From positions 1-64,000 of the forward strand of contig NZ_JAABNP010000021.1 in assembly GCF_009928485.1 (NCBI RefSeq): a stretch of DNA of 64,000 nt. Direction: 5' to 3'. The DNA comes from Clostridium sp. C2-6-12 (GTDB lineage Bacteria; Bacillota; Clostridia; Clostridiales; Clostridiaceae). A program made the position numbers and the translations under genes. Positions 1-7,740 of the stretch are shown in pieces (position 1 is the first letter of the stretch; every line of letters starts with the position of its first letter). Below the pieces are notes generated by a model. It was not told the origin of the DNA, ran no database searches, and saw nothing but the letters and a program-made list of their open reading frames with translations.

Positions 1-100
1 TACGGTGGTGTGAGAGGACGCTAAATAAAATAATTATTTAGCTCCTACTCGATTAGAAAATTGAAGAAAGATACATAAATCAGCTATTTATGTATAGAGA
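1..100 (+). other. Two stem-loops at window edge, unidentified
   Basis: Positions 12-50 form a long bulged stem: a 9-bp perfect part (20-28 with 34-42) is extended by GAG.GGA against TCCT.CTC. A second hairpin pairs 71-80 with 86-95. The first stem is much richer in G and C than the surrounding DNA, which suggests the 3' end of a structured RNA or leader that begins before the window. I do not recognise the family, and neither hairpin has a clean T-tract. Confidence 0.3.
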
Positions 101-161
101 AGAATTATAGACATACACTTCAAATAAAAGATATAAATTAGACTCTTTAATATTTTAATAG

Positions 162-190
162 TTGATAAAGAATTGGAAAAAGTGTATAGT
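162..190 (+). promoter_or_regulatory. Sigma-A type promoter of rlmA-lepB
   Basis: TTGATA at 162-167 and TATAGT at 185-190 are separated by exactly 17 bp, close to the vegetative consensus. It sits 40 bp before the rlmA start and probably drives both rlmA and lepB. Confidence 0.6.
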
Positions 191-229
191 AAGAGATTGT
201 AAAGACATAGAAAGTGAGCTGTATATTAT

Positions 230-1102
230 ATGAATAATAATTATGATAATCAATTATTACGTTGTCCTGTTTGTAAAGAGAATTTGATTAAAGATGCTTC
301 AAATAAAACATATAAATGCTATAATAATCATAGTTATGATATAGCAAAAGAAGGCTATGTGAATCTATTAATAAGCAATCAAAAAAGAAGTAAAAATCCT
401 GGCGATTCTAAAGAAATGGTATTAGCAAGAATAGATTTTTTGTCTAGGGGCTATTATAAAAAGTTATCAGATAAAATTAATGAAAAGATAGTAGAATATT
501 TAATTAAGAAGCCTAAAGAGGAATTTAATATTTTAGACTTAGGATGTGGAGAAGGTTATTATCTAATAAATTTAAAAAACTACATGCACGATAAAGAAAT
601 AAAGGCTAATTATTATGGTATGGATGTTTCAAAAGATGCAGTTAAGTATGCAGGTAAATCTAATAAAGATTGCATATGGGCAGTAGGTAATAATTTTAAT
701 CTTCCAGTTCAAGATAAATCAGTTGATTGTATACTTTCCGTGTTTAGCCCAATAGATATTAATGAATGTAATAGGGTTCTAAAAAATGATGGAATCTTTG
801 TAAGGATTCTTCCAAGAACTGAACACTTAATTGAACTAAGAAACATAATTTATTCTGAAGTTCATTTAAATGAAAAAGTATATACCGCAAGTGCAGAAGA
901 AAATGAATATGTAGAAGAGGAAAATGTCACTTTTAATATTCAATTAAATAAGGAAGAAATTTTATGTTTATTAAAAATGACACCTCATTATTGGAAGTCA
1001 ACACCAGAAAATAAAGAAAAGCTGGAAAAATATGAATCACTTAATATTACCATAGATATGCGTATAGGCATATTTCAAAAGAAGATTAATAATAGAGAAT
1101 AG
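230..1102 (+). CDS. rlmA: 23S rRNA (guanine-N1)-methyltransferase, RlmA family
   Basis: 290 aa. The N-terminus carries the zinc-binding element typical of RlmA/RrmA/TlrB proteins (Cys12-x2-Cys15, then a Cys about residue 29 and His about 33), followed by the conserved NPGDS.EM..AR segment. An SAM-binding motif I (LDLGCGEGYY) lies near residue 103. The family methylates N1 of a guanine in hairpin 35 of 23S rRNA (G745 or G748); TlrB members give tylosin resistance. The start has only a weak ribosome binding site (GTGAGC region, 10 nt upstream). lepB follows after 17 bp, so the two probably share a transcript. Which guanine is modified cannot be told from the sequence. Confidence 0.9.
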   Translation: MNNNYDNQLLRCPVCKENLIKDASNKTYKCYNNHSYDIAKEGYVNLLISNQKRSKNPGDSKEMVLARIDFLSRGYYKKLSDKINEKIVEYLIKKPKEEFNILDLGCGEGYYLINLKNYMHDKEIKANYYGMDVSKDAVKYAGKSNKDCIWAVGNNFNLPVQDKSVDCILSVFSPIDINECNRVLKNDGIFVRILPRTEHLIELRNIIYSEVHLNEKVYTASAEENEYVEEENVTFNIQLNKEEILCLLKMTPHYWKSTPENKEKLEKYESLNITIDMRIGIFQKKINNRE

Positions 1103-1119
1103 ATTTAGGAGGAGCAATT

Positions 1120-1662
1120 TTGGAAAAGAATGCAAACATAAAAGAAAGTAAATTCGTTAAATTTTTTAAAGATTGGGTAGTACCAATTATAACTGCTGCA
1201 GTAATATATCTTCTACTAAATAAATTTGTGTTTTTTAATGTAGAGGTACCAACAGGATCAATGATTCCAACTATAAATATAGGTAATAGAGCAGTTGTAA
1301 CTAGAATACATAATTTTGATAATCTTAAAAGAGGAGATGTAATTGTATTTTATTCAGATGAACTTCAAGAAAGATTAGTTAAAAGATTAATAGGATTGCC
1401 AGGTGATAAAATAGAAATTAAGAATGGTATAGTATCTGTAAATGGCGAACAATTAAAAGAAGATTATGTTGTAAACAAAGATCATTATAGTAGTGAAGGT
1501 ATATATGAAGTTCCACAAGGAAAGTATTTCTTTTTAGGGGATAATCGACCTGTATCAAAAGATGCACGATATTGGATAAACCCTTATGTAGATAGTTCTG
1601 CTATAGAAGGGAAAGCTCAATTTATATTTTATCCATTTACAGAGTTTAGAGTTATAAAATAA
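1120..1662 (+). CDS. lepB: Signal peptidase I
   Basis: 180 aa, starting at TTG after a strong AGGAGG site. Residues 19-39 form one membrane anchor. Catalytic Ser47 lies in PTGSMIPT and the general-base Lys88 in RLVKRLIGLPGD; box E is GDNRPVSKDARYW (140-152). These are the hallmarks of the Gram-positive single-anchor SipS/LepB type, which removes signal peptides from exported proteins at the outer membrane face. Clostridia usually carry several paralogues, so this need not be the essential copy. It is probably cotranscribed with rlmA. Confidence 0.93.
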   Translation: MEKNANIKESKFVKFFKDWVVPIITAAVIYLLLNKFVFFNVEVPTGSMIPTINIGNRAVVTRIHNFDNLKRGDVIVFYSDELQERLVKRLIGLPGDKIEIKNGIVSVNGEQLKEDYVVNKDHYSSEGIYEVPQGKYFFLGDNRPVSKDARYWINPYVDSSAIEGKAQFIFYPFTEFRVIK

Positions 1663-2120
1663 TCTATATATGCTGCGGATAAACTCTGTATTAAAATATG
1701 AAAAATAATTATGATTTTCTAACAAATATTGAAATATTGGAGAATATAATCAAGATAAGAGTAATAAAAGAAAGAATGAAAAAACATATAATACCTGACC
1801 AATAATTGTTATGATATTAGATAAAATACACAAAGCAATTCTTATAAAAAATTATAATTATAAGAAAAGAAATTCAATCTAAAGTATTAATAGGAAATAT
1901 AAAAATAAAAATATAACATATAAGCAAAAGTGCAGATATAAATTTCATATAGTTTACATCTGTACTTTTTTATAAGTATTAATTTTAATTTGAACAATAC
2001 CATATATATTATAGAAGTGAAATTGAGTAAAATGTAGAATTTTGCAGATGTTTTGATAATTGATTCATTGAGAAAGGAATATTTTTTAATATAATCAATT
2101 ATTGCTTTGTTAAAAATATT
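1663..2120. other. Intergenic stretch before small-RNA locus A
   Basis: Very AT-rich, with no convincing coding sequence on either strand. It holds one terminator-like hairpin at 1927-1972 and then runs into the Spo0A-box promoter at 2121. A hydrophobic open frame on the minus strand has no ribosome binding site and crosses the hairpins of this region. Confidence 0.5.
1927..1972 (+). terminator. Rho-independent terminator-like hairpin
   Basis: Arms 1927-1942 and 1953-1968 (AAAGTGCAGATATAAA with TTTACATCTGTACTTT; the mismatched positions can form G-T pairs) are followed by a T-tract to 1971. It lies 265 bp after lepB, so it either ends the rlmA-lepB transcript with a long 3' UTR or ends an unseen small RNA. 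Confidence 0.55.
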
Positions 2121-2195
2121 TGTCGAAAAATAATTTGAAAAAATTTTTGAAAAAATATAGAATATTTTGTCACAATATGCTAATATATATACATA
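2121..2195 (+). promoter_or_regulatory. Spo0A box and promoter of small-RNA locus A
   Basis: An exact Spo0A box, TGTCGAA, lies at 2121-2127. A promoter-like pair follows: TTGTCA (2167-2172), 17 bp, TACATA (2190-2195). The stretch 2147-2172 is matched at 25 of 26 positions at 5519-5544, upstream of locus B, with the box-to-promoter distance conserved (46 and 47 bp). The duplication of the whole arrangement is what makes it credible; the -10 alone is weak. Confidence 0.5.
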
Positions 2196-2201
2196 CAAAA
2201 G

Positions 2202-2292
2202 AATAAAACTCAAAATCCCACAATCCCAAAACCCCAAACCCCTCATAATTTATATATAGATGCAGTCATTAAGTTGGCTGCATCTTTTGTTT
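2202..2292 (+). ncRNA. Candidate regulatory small RNA A
   Basis: The predicted transcript is about 90 nt, from the locus A promoter to a hairpin (2259-2265 with 2278-2284) followed by TTTTGTTT. Its body has a striking run of C-triplets and C-quadruplets (2217-2244) in otherwise AT-rich DNA. Unpaired C-rich segments are the usual seed of Gram-positive regulatory RNAs, which pair with G-rich Shine-Dalgarno sites. No start codon with a ribosome binding site is present. The transcript is inferred; no known family was recognised. Confidence 0.45.
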
Positions 2293-2391
2293 ATTCATAA
2301 ATATATATATTAACGTATTAAGTAGCTTTTTGAATTGCAATTTCATATATTATAGAACTAAAGAAATGATATTTAGAAAGAGGGAGCTTGT

Positions 2392-2868
2392 ATGTTAAAG
2401 ACTATAGTTGAAAAAATAAGAAAAGTCTTAAAAGTCAAATTTGATAATGCTAAGTTTCAAGAAAAAATAATAAAGCATCCAGATTATATTTTAAAAGCAA
2501 GAGAAGTTTGGAATATGATAAATGAAGACCTTGGAATTTCAGATAAAATAGAAAATACAATTGCACCTAAAATAGAAAAATTTGAAAAAATAATAATTGG
2601 AAAATTTCCAGAATTAACAAAGGAAGACGTTATAGAATTAAGGAATAATATTATTGAAGAATTAAATCATGGTAAGGAAAAAGTTTTAAATCAGGTTGGG
2701 AATTTAAAACAATCAGAAATTTTTAATAGCAAGTTAAAAGAAGAAAATGAAAAGCTTAAGGCAGAATTAGATAAACTGCATGATATAAATAATAGTTTGT
2801 ATAAAGATGAAATTTTAGATGAAACATCAAAAATATTAGAAGAAAATCATGTTAATAGAAAAATTTAA
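2392..2868 (+). CDS. Small coiled-coil protein, unknown function
   Basis: 158 aa, highly charged, with a good ribosome binding site (AGAGGGAG) before the ATG. It has no signal peptide or membrane segment. Residues about 106-152 look coiled coil (rich in Lys, Glu and Leu with heptad spacing); the N-terminal half is helical. I do not recognise a family. It stands alone between small-RNA locus A and a perfect hairpin, and its neighbour is a cell-wall amidase. A structural or adaptor role is possible but unproven. Confidence 0.7.
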   Translation: MLKTIVEKIRKVLKVKFDNAKFQEKIIKHPDYILKAREVWNMINEDLGISDKIENTIAPKIEKFEKIIIGKFPELTKEDVIELRNNIIEELNHGKEKVLNQVGNLKQSEIFNSKLKEENEKLKAELDKLHDINNSLYKDEILDETSKILEENHVNRKI

Positions 2869-2925
2869 ATAACCGTAAATCTATTTTCAAAATTATAATT
2901 AGGTGTTCAAAAGGTAAAGCATTTG

Positions 2926-2960
2926 TATGAAAGAGTAGCCATTATGGTTACTCTTTCATA
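2926..2960. terminator. Perfect inverted repeat after the coiled-coil gene
   Basis: TATGAAAGAGTAGCCAT pairs with ATGGTTACTCTTTCATA around a minimal loop, giving about 17 bp with one G-T pair. There is no clear T-tract on the plus strand, so this could be a weak terminator or a transcript-stabilising stem. Confidence 0.5.
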
Positions 2961-3065
2961 TTATGTGGTATTAAATTTCATGGTGTATTAAATAGTAAGT
3001 TATGAAAAAAAGTTGCAAATACAATTAAACATCTTGTTAGTTTAAAATTTAGGAGGAATGTATCT

Positions 3066-3944
3066 ATGAAAATAGCATTAGATTATGGTCACTGCCTTAG
3101 TGGTGCAGATACAGGAGCAATTGGAAATGGATATAAAGAGCAAGAGTGTACAAGAGAAATAGGAAAAATAGTTAAGACCAAATTAGAAGCTTTAGGTCAT
3201 ACAGTCGTAGAAGTTGCACCAGATAGTTCAAGAAGTGTAAGAGAAAGTTTAAGTATAAGAGTCGATAATTGTTCAAAAGACACAGATTTATTTGTATCAA
3301 TCCATATGAATTCAGGTGGAGGCGCTGGAACAGAGGTGTACACATTTAGAGGTAAAAAGTTAGGGAGCGCAGAACGTGTGTTAAATAATATAACTTCTAT
3401 AGGATTTAGTAATAGAGGAATAAAGGATGGCTCAAATTTATATGTAATTAGAGCTACACCATGTGAAAGTATGCTTATAGAACTATGCTTTATAGATAAC
3501 TATTATGATATGATTAAATATGCTGAAAATAGAAAAAATTTAGCGGAAGCCATAAGTAGTGGAATTGGAAATGTTCAATTTGTTATTCAGAATTCAAATT
3601 ATGATACAGATACTTTGGATAATTGGAATATTGGATGGAACAGAAATTCTACAGGCTGGTGGTATTGTACAGATAACATCAATAAATATTATTACAAAGA
3701 TGAATGGAAGTTTATAGATGGTGAATGGTATTCATTTGATAATAGAGGGTATGCAAGAGAAAGTACTTGGTTACAGGAAAAAGGGAAATGGTATTATTTA
3801 AAAGCTTCTTGTAAAATGGCAAAAAGTGAATGGATTTGGTTAGATGGAGAATGTTATTATTTTTATTCTGATGGAGTAATGGCAAGTAACACTGTTACCC
3901 CAGATGGGTATAGGGTAAATGAAAATGGAGAGTGGATTCATTAA
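3066..3944 (+). CDS. N-acetylmuramoyl-L-alanine amidase with cell-wall-binding repeats
   Basis: 292 aa. Residues 1-170 are an Amidase_3 domain: zinc ligands His9 (DYGHC), a Glu near residue 25-27 and His80 (VSIHMN), with catalytic Glu139 (LIELCFIDN). Residues about 183-290 hold Trp/Tyr/Gly-rich repeats of the choline/cell-wall-binding type (GWWY, EWKFIDGEWYSF, GKWYYL). It would cut the bond between muramic acid and L-alanine in peptidoglycan. There is no signal peptide, as in phage-type endolysins released by a holin or by lysis, but no holin or other phage gene is nearby. Start supported by AGGAGG 9 nt upstream. Confidence 0.88.
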   Translation: MKIALDYGHCLSGADTGAIGNGYKEQECTREIGKIVKTKLEALGHTVVEVAPDSSRSVRESLSIRVDNCSKDTDLFVSIHMNSGGGAGTEVYTFRGKKLGSAERVLNNITSIGFSNRGIKDGSNLYVIRATPCESMLIELCFIDNYYDMIKYAENRKNLAEAISSGIGNVQFVIQNSNYDTDTLDNWNIGWNRNSTGWWYCTDNINKYYYKDEWKFIDGEWYSFDNRGYARESTWLQEKGKWYYLKASCKMAKSEWIWLDGECYYFYSDGVMASNTVTPDGYRVNENGEWIH

Positions 3945-4118
3945 ATATGTTAAGAATATAATAAGTATTTATTAGAATAAATGAAATAGGTAATGAATAT
4001 AATATTAACTGCCTGTACCTTCAAAAGCTTTAAGAAGATATTAAGAAAATATTCAGATAGTTGACAAAGAATTGACATAAAACAATAATACAATCTTATT
4101 AAAGAGGGAGTTGATATT

Positions 4119-4379
4119 ATGATAAAAGAGAGTGAAGAATTGCAAATTAGAGATCAAGTTACAGTAGACGATAAAAAAATATTAACTAAAGCCTTAGATG
4201 GGATAAAGGGATGGAATTTTAATCCTATAGCAGTAATAACAAATGGTGGAGAAGATTATTATTTTATATGTAAAGTAAAGACTATAATAGAAAATTTACA
4301 AATGACTATGGCAAAGATATATATTAAAATTCAAAATGGAAATAAGCCAAGATTATTAAGTATTGAAGAAATTATATAA
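4119..4379 (+). CDS. Small protein of unknown function
   Basis: 86 aa, soluble, with a good ribosome binding site (AAAGAGGGAG) before the ATG. The sequence alternates beta-like hydrophobic stretches (AVITNGGEDYYFICKVKTI) and has no motif I recognise. Two TTGACA hexamers lie just upstream (4061 and 4072), suggesting its own promoter. A strong terminator follows at 4438, so it is a monocistronic unit. Confidence 0.65.
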   Translation: MIKESEELQIRDQVTVDDKKILTKALDGIKGWNFNPIAVITNGGEDYYFICKVKTIIENLQMTMAKIYIKIQNGNKPRLLSIEEII

Positions 4380-4437
4380 GACAAATTATATTTAATAAAG
4401 TTCATTAAAAATCTAATAGTAAAGTTGAGTATTTATG

Positions 4438-4478
4438 ATAGCACGACAAATAAAAAATTGTCGTGCTATGAGTTTTTG
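4438..4478 (+). terminator. Strong rho-independent terminator
   Basis: ATAGCACGACAA (4438-4449) pairs perfectly with TTGTCGTGCTAT (4458-4469), followed closely by TTTTT. It closes the 86-aa gene. Confidence 0.85.
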
Positions 4479-4563
4479 ATTAAGATATTGAATAAATTTT
4501 AATGGCGATAAATTACTTTTTTATAGAGATATCTATATTTTTATTATTAGGTAAAGATTAAGT

Positions 4564-5205
4564 TTACTTAGTAGTAGAATGGATATTTGAATAAGTTAGA
4601 GTAATTTTTCTTAGATTATTAAAAAAATAAATATATAATAAATCAAATAATGAACAAAATAAACCTAAAACTAAAATTAATTTGTATTGGTAAATGACAC
4701 CATATAAAATAGTAGGCGCTAAAGTTCCTATCCATTTATTAATTCCAATAATCAAATTTTGACCTTTCAGATTATTTCTTGTTACAAGCATATTAATGAA
4801 TAATATAGACATTATTAGATTTTGCAGAAATCTTGAATATACTCGTCCTAAATCTCCAAATTCTACAACAAAATAATATTGAATAATGAAAGACATAAAA
4901 AATATTAATACAGTCCAAGGCATAAAGTATTCTTTGTTTGTATGCTTTGGGAAATAATGTTTACCATATCTTAAGTATGTATAAACAATTATTATATCTA
5001 AAATAAACCAAACTAGAATAATCCAAGTTTCAATACTAAAAAGATTATTTTTTAAACCTAGAAAAGAATGAATTGCTTCCCAAGCAAAATTGAGTGCTAT
5101 GGCAATAAATGGCATTCCATAAACTTTCTCTTTTAAGCCTGTACTGATTAATTGAATATAGACGATAGTCCAGCAGATGCCACTTAATAATAGTAGAAAT
5201 ATCAT
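4564..5205 (-). CDS. Integral membrane protein resembling Pyr4/PaxB-type terpene cyclases
   Basis: 213 aa from the ATG at 5205, chosen because AAAGGAGG lies 10 nt upstream; an in-frame ATG at 5262 has no such site and adds 19 residues with a different character. Six or seven membrane segments are predicted by eye. The N-terminal pattern GICWTIVYIQLI, then YGMPFIAIALNFAWE, resembles the fungal PaxB/Pyr4 integral-membrane terpene cyclases and their bacterial relatives, in which the Glu of the N.(A/S)WE motif is conserved and acidic residues initiate cyclisation. No prenyltransferase or isoprenoid gene is nearby, so the substrate is unknown and a non-enzymatic role is possible. It is transcribed opposite to its neighbours. 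Confidence 0.55.
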   Translation of the reverse strand: MIFLLLLSGICWTIVYIQLISTGLKEKVYGMPFIAIALNFAWEAIHSFLGLKNNLFSIETWIILVWFILDIIIVYTYLRYGKHYFPKHTNKEYFMPWTVLIFFMSFIIQYYFVVEFGDLGRVYSRFLQNLIMSILFINMLVTRNNLKGQNLIIGINKWIGTLAPTILYGVIYQYKLILVLGLFCSLFDLLYIYFFNNLRKITLTYSNIHSTTK

Positions 5206-5491
5206 AAGAAGAAGTCCTCCTTTATATAATATTTTAATTGCTTTAATATAAAATATTCGCACATGAATAAAACTAGAATTAATTTATGTAGGAATCATGT
5301 TTACATATAAGAATATGTAATGAATTTCTAAACAAATGTATAATAAAATATATTTGATATAAAATAGAAATAATAGAATAAAAGAGAAAGTATTTAAGAA
5401 GTAACTTTTTCTGAAGAATATACAAGATGCAATAAAAATGAAGTTTTTAAAGTATTAATATAATAAATAGTAAAAGTACTATATATTGATT
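5206..5491. other. Intergenic stretch with no gene recognised
   Basis: AT-rich DNA between the start of the minus-strand membrane-protein gene and small-RNA locus B. It must contain the minus-strand promoter of that gene. No coding sequence was seen. Confidence 0.4.
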
Positions 5492-5567
5492 TGTCGAAAA
5501 ATAATTATAAATATTTTGTTGAAAAAATATAGACTATTTTGTCATATTGTGTTATTATTTATGTATA
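5492..5567 (+). promoter_or_regulatory. Spo0A box and promoter of small-RNA locus B
   Basis: TGTCGAA at 5492-5498, then TTGTCA (5539-5544), 17 bp, TGTATA (5562-5567). Sequence and spacing match the region upstream of locus A, including a 26-bp core at 5519-5544 with one difference. Confidence 0.5.
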
Positions 5568-5573
5568 CAAAAG

Positions 5574-5688
5574 AACACAGAAGCAAACAAATGAAAATAA
5601 AAATATACTAAAGAAGTAAGAATAAAAACACTAAAGAATACCTAAAGTTTGAAGAGATAGCTGTAACAATGGCTATCTCTTTTTTTCT
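5574..5688 (+). ncRNA. Candidate regulatory small RNA B
   Basis: The predicted transcript is about 115 nt and ends in a textbook terminator: AGAGATAGC (5653-5661) pairs with GCTATCTCT (5672-5680), then seven further T. Unlike candidate A, the body is A-rich and lacks the C-rich run, so the two share a promoter but not an evident target-pairing segment. The only open frames in the body are a few codons long and lack ribosome binding sites. Confidence 0.45.
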
Positions 5689-5855
5689 ATTCTTTATATT
5701 CATGAATATAAAGCTTTTAAACTTTAAGAATTCTTTAAGAGTGAATTTAAGGTAATATGTTATAATAAAGATATGTTTGCTAAAATAAGTCATAATATTT
5801 GATTTATAGTGTAAAATAATTAGTTTTAAATATGAACAATTTCAAGGGGGAAAAA

Positions 5856-6962
5856 ATGACTAGAAAAAGAATGATATTAATAATAATTGTAATAAGCATA
5901 TTTTCTGCTGCTTATTATAGTTACAACATCAATGTTGATTCTAGAGGCGCAATCAATGAAATGATTAATAAAATAGAAGGAAAAACATTAAATTCTAAAT
6001 TTGAAACAAAAATTAAATCAGGAAATTTATCAACTGATTACAATATTGATCAAGTTCTTAAGGATATAGATAAATTTGGGTTAAACACTTTAAATGTACC
6101 AGTAGTAATTAATATTGAAAACAGAACTTCAAGCAATATGAGTGTAGATAAATATAGTGAAAAACGTGCTATAGAACTAATTAATAAGTTAAGATGGAAA
6201 AAAATAAATGTAATTTTAGAACCTTATCCATGGATAGAAAATGGAAGTGTTGGAGAAACAGTTTGGAAACCTGATAATATCAATGATTTTTTCTATAACT
6301 GGACACAAAATGTTTTAAATGTTTTGGTTAAGGAGGTGGCTGTACCATATCATGTTGATGCCTTTAATGTAGGAACAAGTTTTGTTAATATGGAAGAAAA
6401 TGAAGGCTATATGTGTGACATGATAGATAATGTTAGAAAGCAATATAAAGGTCTAATAACATATAGAACTAATTTTTGGATTACAGCAAAGGAATGGGAG
6501 CCTAAACTAACTGAGAAATATGAAAAGAAATTAAATAATATATTTTTCTCAAAATTGGATTTCATTTCAATAGCTTCGTATTTTGAACTTACAAATAATG
6601 AAACAAATACAGTTGAAGATTTAGAAAAGGCATTAGAAAGCTCAACCATATACGATAGAAAACAAAATATAAAACAAGAAATAAAGAATTTTTACGATAA
6701 ATGGAATAAGCCAGTTTTCTTTGGAGAATTAGGATTTCCTAGAACCAATAAAGCTTCTGTAGCTCCATATGATCCTCAAGTTTCAAGTGTTTCTAATAAT
6801 CAAGAACAGGCAAATTGTTTTGAGGCATACAGAAGAACTTTTGAAGATGAGCCGTGGCATCTTGGTTTCTCTATATTTGCTATAGGTGAAACAAGTCAGG
6901 ATAAGAAATATTATCCTAGTGGAGAAACTAGTGAAGTTATTAGAAAATGGTATGCAAAGTAA
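5856..6962 (+). CDS. Membrane-anchored TIM-barrel glycosidase-like protein (GH113-like)
   Basis: 368 aa from the ATG at 5856, preceded at 5 nt by AAGGGGG; an upstream in-frame ATG at 5832 lacks a site. Residues 1-22 form a signal peptide or N-terminal anchor. The rest resembles GH113 and related (beta/alpha)8 hydrolases: an early LNTLNVPV strand, VILEPYPW, and the likely nucleophile Glu291 in PVFFGELGF. Where GH113 enzymes have the acid/base Glu in a GTE/GSE motif, this protein reads VGTSFV (Ser175). It may therefore be inactive or use another residue, for instance in the following NMEEN. Substrate unknown. Confidence 0.55.
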   Translation: MTRKRMILIIIVISIFSAAYYSYNINVDSRGAINEMINKIEGKTLNSKFETKIKSGNLSTDYNIDQVLKDIDKFGLNTLNVPVVINIENRTSSNMSVDKYSEKRAIELINKLRWKKINVILEPYPWIENGSVGETVWKPDNINDFFYNWTQNVLNVLVKEVAVPYHVDAFNVGTSFVNMEENEGYMCDMIDNVRKQYKGLITYRTNFWITAKEWEPKLTEKYEKKLNNIFFSKLDFISIASYFELTNNETNTVEDLEKALESSTIYDRKQNIKQEIKNFYDKWNKPVFFGELGFPRTNKASVAPYDPQVSSVSNNQEQANCFEAYRRTFEDEPWHLGFSIFAIGETSQDKKYYPSGETSEVIRKWYAK

Positions 6963-7065
6963 AATAATTTATTTTTATCTTTTTACTATATAAGAAGGTT
7001 TGCTATTATTTTGGAAATAAAACAAATTTTACAGCGTAATAAGCAATATTAGGCGTAGAATGTGT

Positions 7066-7071
7066 TATAAT
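7066..7071 (+). promoter_or_regulatory. -10 element TATAAT before the GyrI-like gene
   Basis: An exact TATAAT in a TGTGTTATAAT context, without a good -35 hexamer 17 bp upstream. It probably serves the interrupted GyrI-like gene at 7182. Confidence 0.35.
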
Positions 7072-7181
7072 AGGGTTAAATTTGTAAAGGTTAGTTAAAA
7101 GGGTGGAGAATTACTGAGAATGGAAAAATTAAAAGCACTTATATTAAGATTAAGAAAATATGTAATTTTGGGGTGACAATA

Positions 7182-7661
7182 ATGAAAGTTAATATAATTA
7201 CAAAAAAATCTTTTTCTGTTATAGGAAAATTAGGGCAAGGACTAGCAAATAATAGTGTTAATTGGATACAAGTTTTATGGGAGGATGCAAACAATAATTT
7301 TAATGAAATTGGAAATCTTGCTAAGATTGATAATAATGGAAATATTTCAGGTATATGGGGAATAATGAGTGATATACATGAAATATTTGATCCTTGGCAG
7401 GAAGAAGGTAAATATTTAGCAGGCTGTGAAGTTGAGGAGAATGCAAAAGCACCAGAAGGCTGGATTAAATGGATTGTTCCTTCATATAAATATGCAGTTA
7501 TTAAATGCACTCAAAATACGTATGCCAATGTATTTAATTATATGATGGAGGAATATTTACCTTAAGAAGAGTATTCATTAGTTGGGGCGGTCCATGAATT
7601 ATATGATCCAAAGGATTCAAATGGAGAATTGTATTTATATTTTCCAATTGAAAAGTTATAG
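7182..7661 (+). pseudogene. GyrI-like effector-binding protein interrupted by an in-frame stop
   Basis: The reading frame from ATG 7182 (GGGGTG site 7 nt upstream) encodes 127 residues of a GyrI-like/AraC effector-binding domain and stops at TAA 7563-7565. The same frame continues for 31 codons to TAG 7659-7661. That tail (LVGAVHELYDP, then LYLYFPIEKL) is the typical C-terminal end of this domain family. A single nonsense change (for example a GAA-to-TAA or CAA-to-TAA event) therefore explains the break. The shortened product lacks the last beta strands. The domain family binds small hydrophobic effectors or inhibits gyrase; here it is a stand-alone protein with no DNA-binding part. A sequencing error is the main alternative. 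Confidence 0.75.
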
Positions 7662-7676
7662 TAAATAAAGTATTAA

Positions 7677-7719
7677 AAATAGCTGAAGATTTTTATGGCT
7701 TAAATCTTTGGCTATTTTA
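7677..7719 (+). terminator. Rho-independent terminator
   Basis: AAAATAGC.GAAGATTT pairs with AAATCTT..GCTATTTT around a short loop, and the 3' arm supplies the T-tract. It lies just after the full-length end of the interrupted GyrI-like gene, which supports 7661 as the original stop. Confidence 0.7.
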
Positions 7720-7740
7720 AAATTATAAAGGAGTACTATC

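Noticed and set aside
1..60. Assignment of the first stem-loop to rRNA, 5S RNA or a known riboswitch
   Set aside because: The GAGAGGACG/CTCCTACTC stem vaguely recalls several RNA classes, but no class-defining core sequence is visible in the available bases.
1887..2246. A 119-codon hydrophobic open frame on the minus strand
   Set aside because: No ribosome binding site, composition reflects AT-rich DNA, and it crosses a terminator and the small-RNA A promoter.
3066..3944. Prophage origin of the amidase
   Set aside because: It lacks a signal peptide like an endolysin, but no holin, tail, integrase or other phage gene is found nearby.
5608..5793. A 61-codon open frame on the minus strand over small-RNA locus B
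   Set aside because: Contains the terminator hairpin, has no ribosome binding site and resembles no protein family.
7120..7176. An 18-codon frame from ATG 7120 ending just before the GyrI-like start
   Set aside because: The ribosome binding site is about 12 nt away and the peptide has no recognisable feature; a chance frame is more likely.
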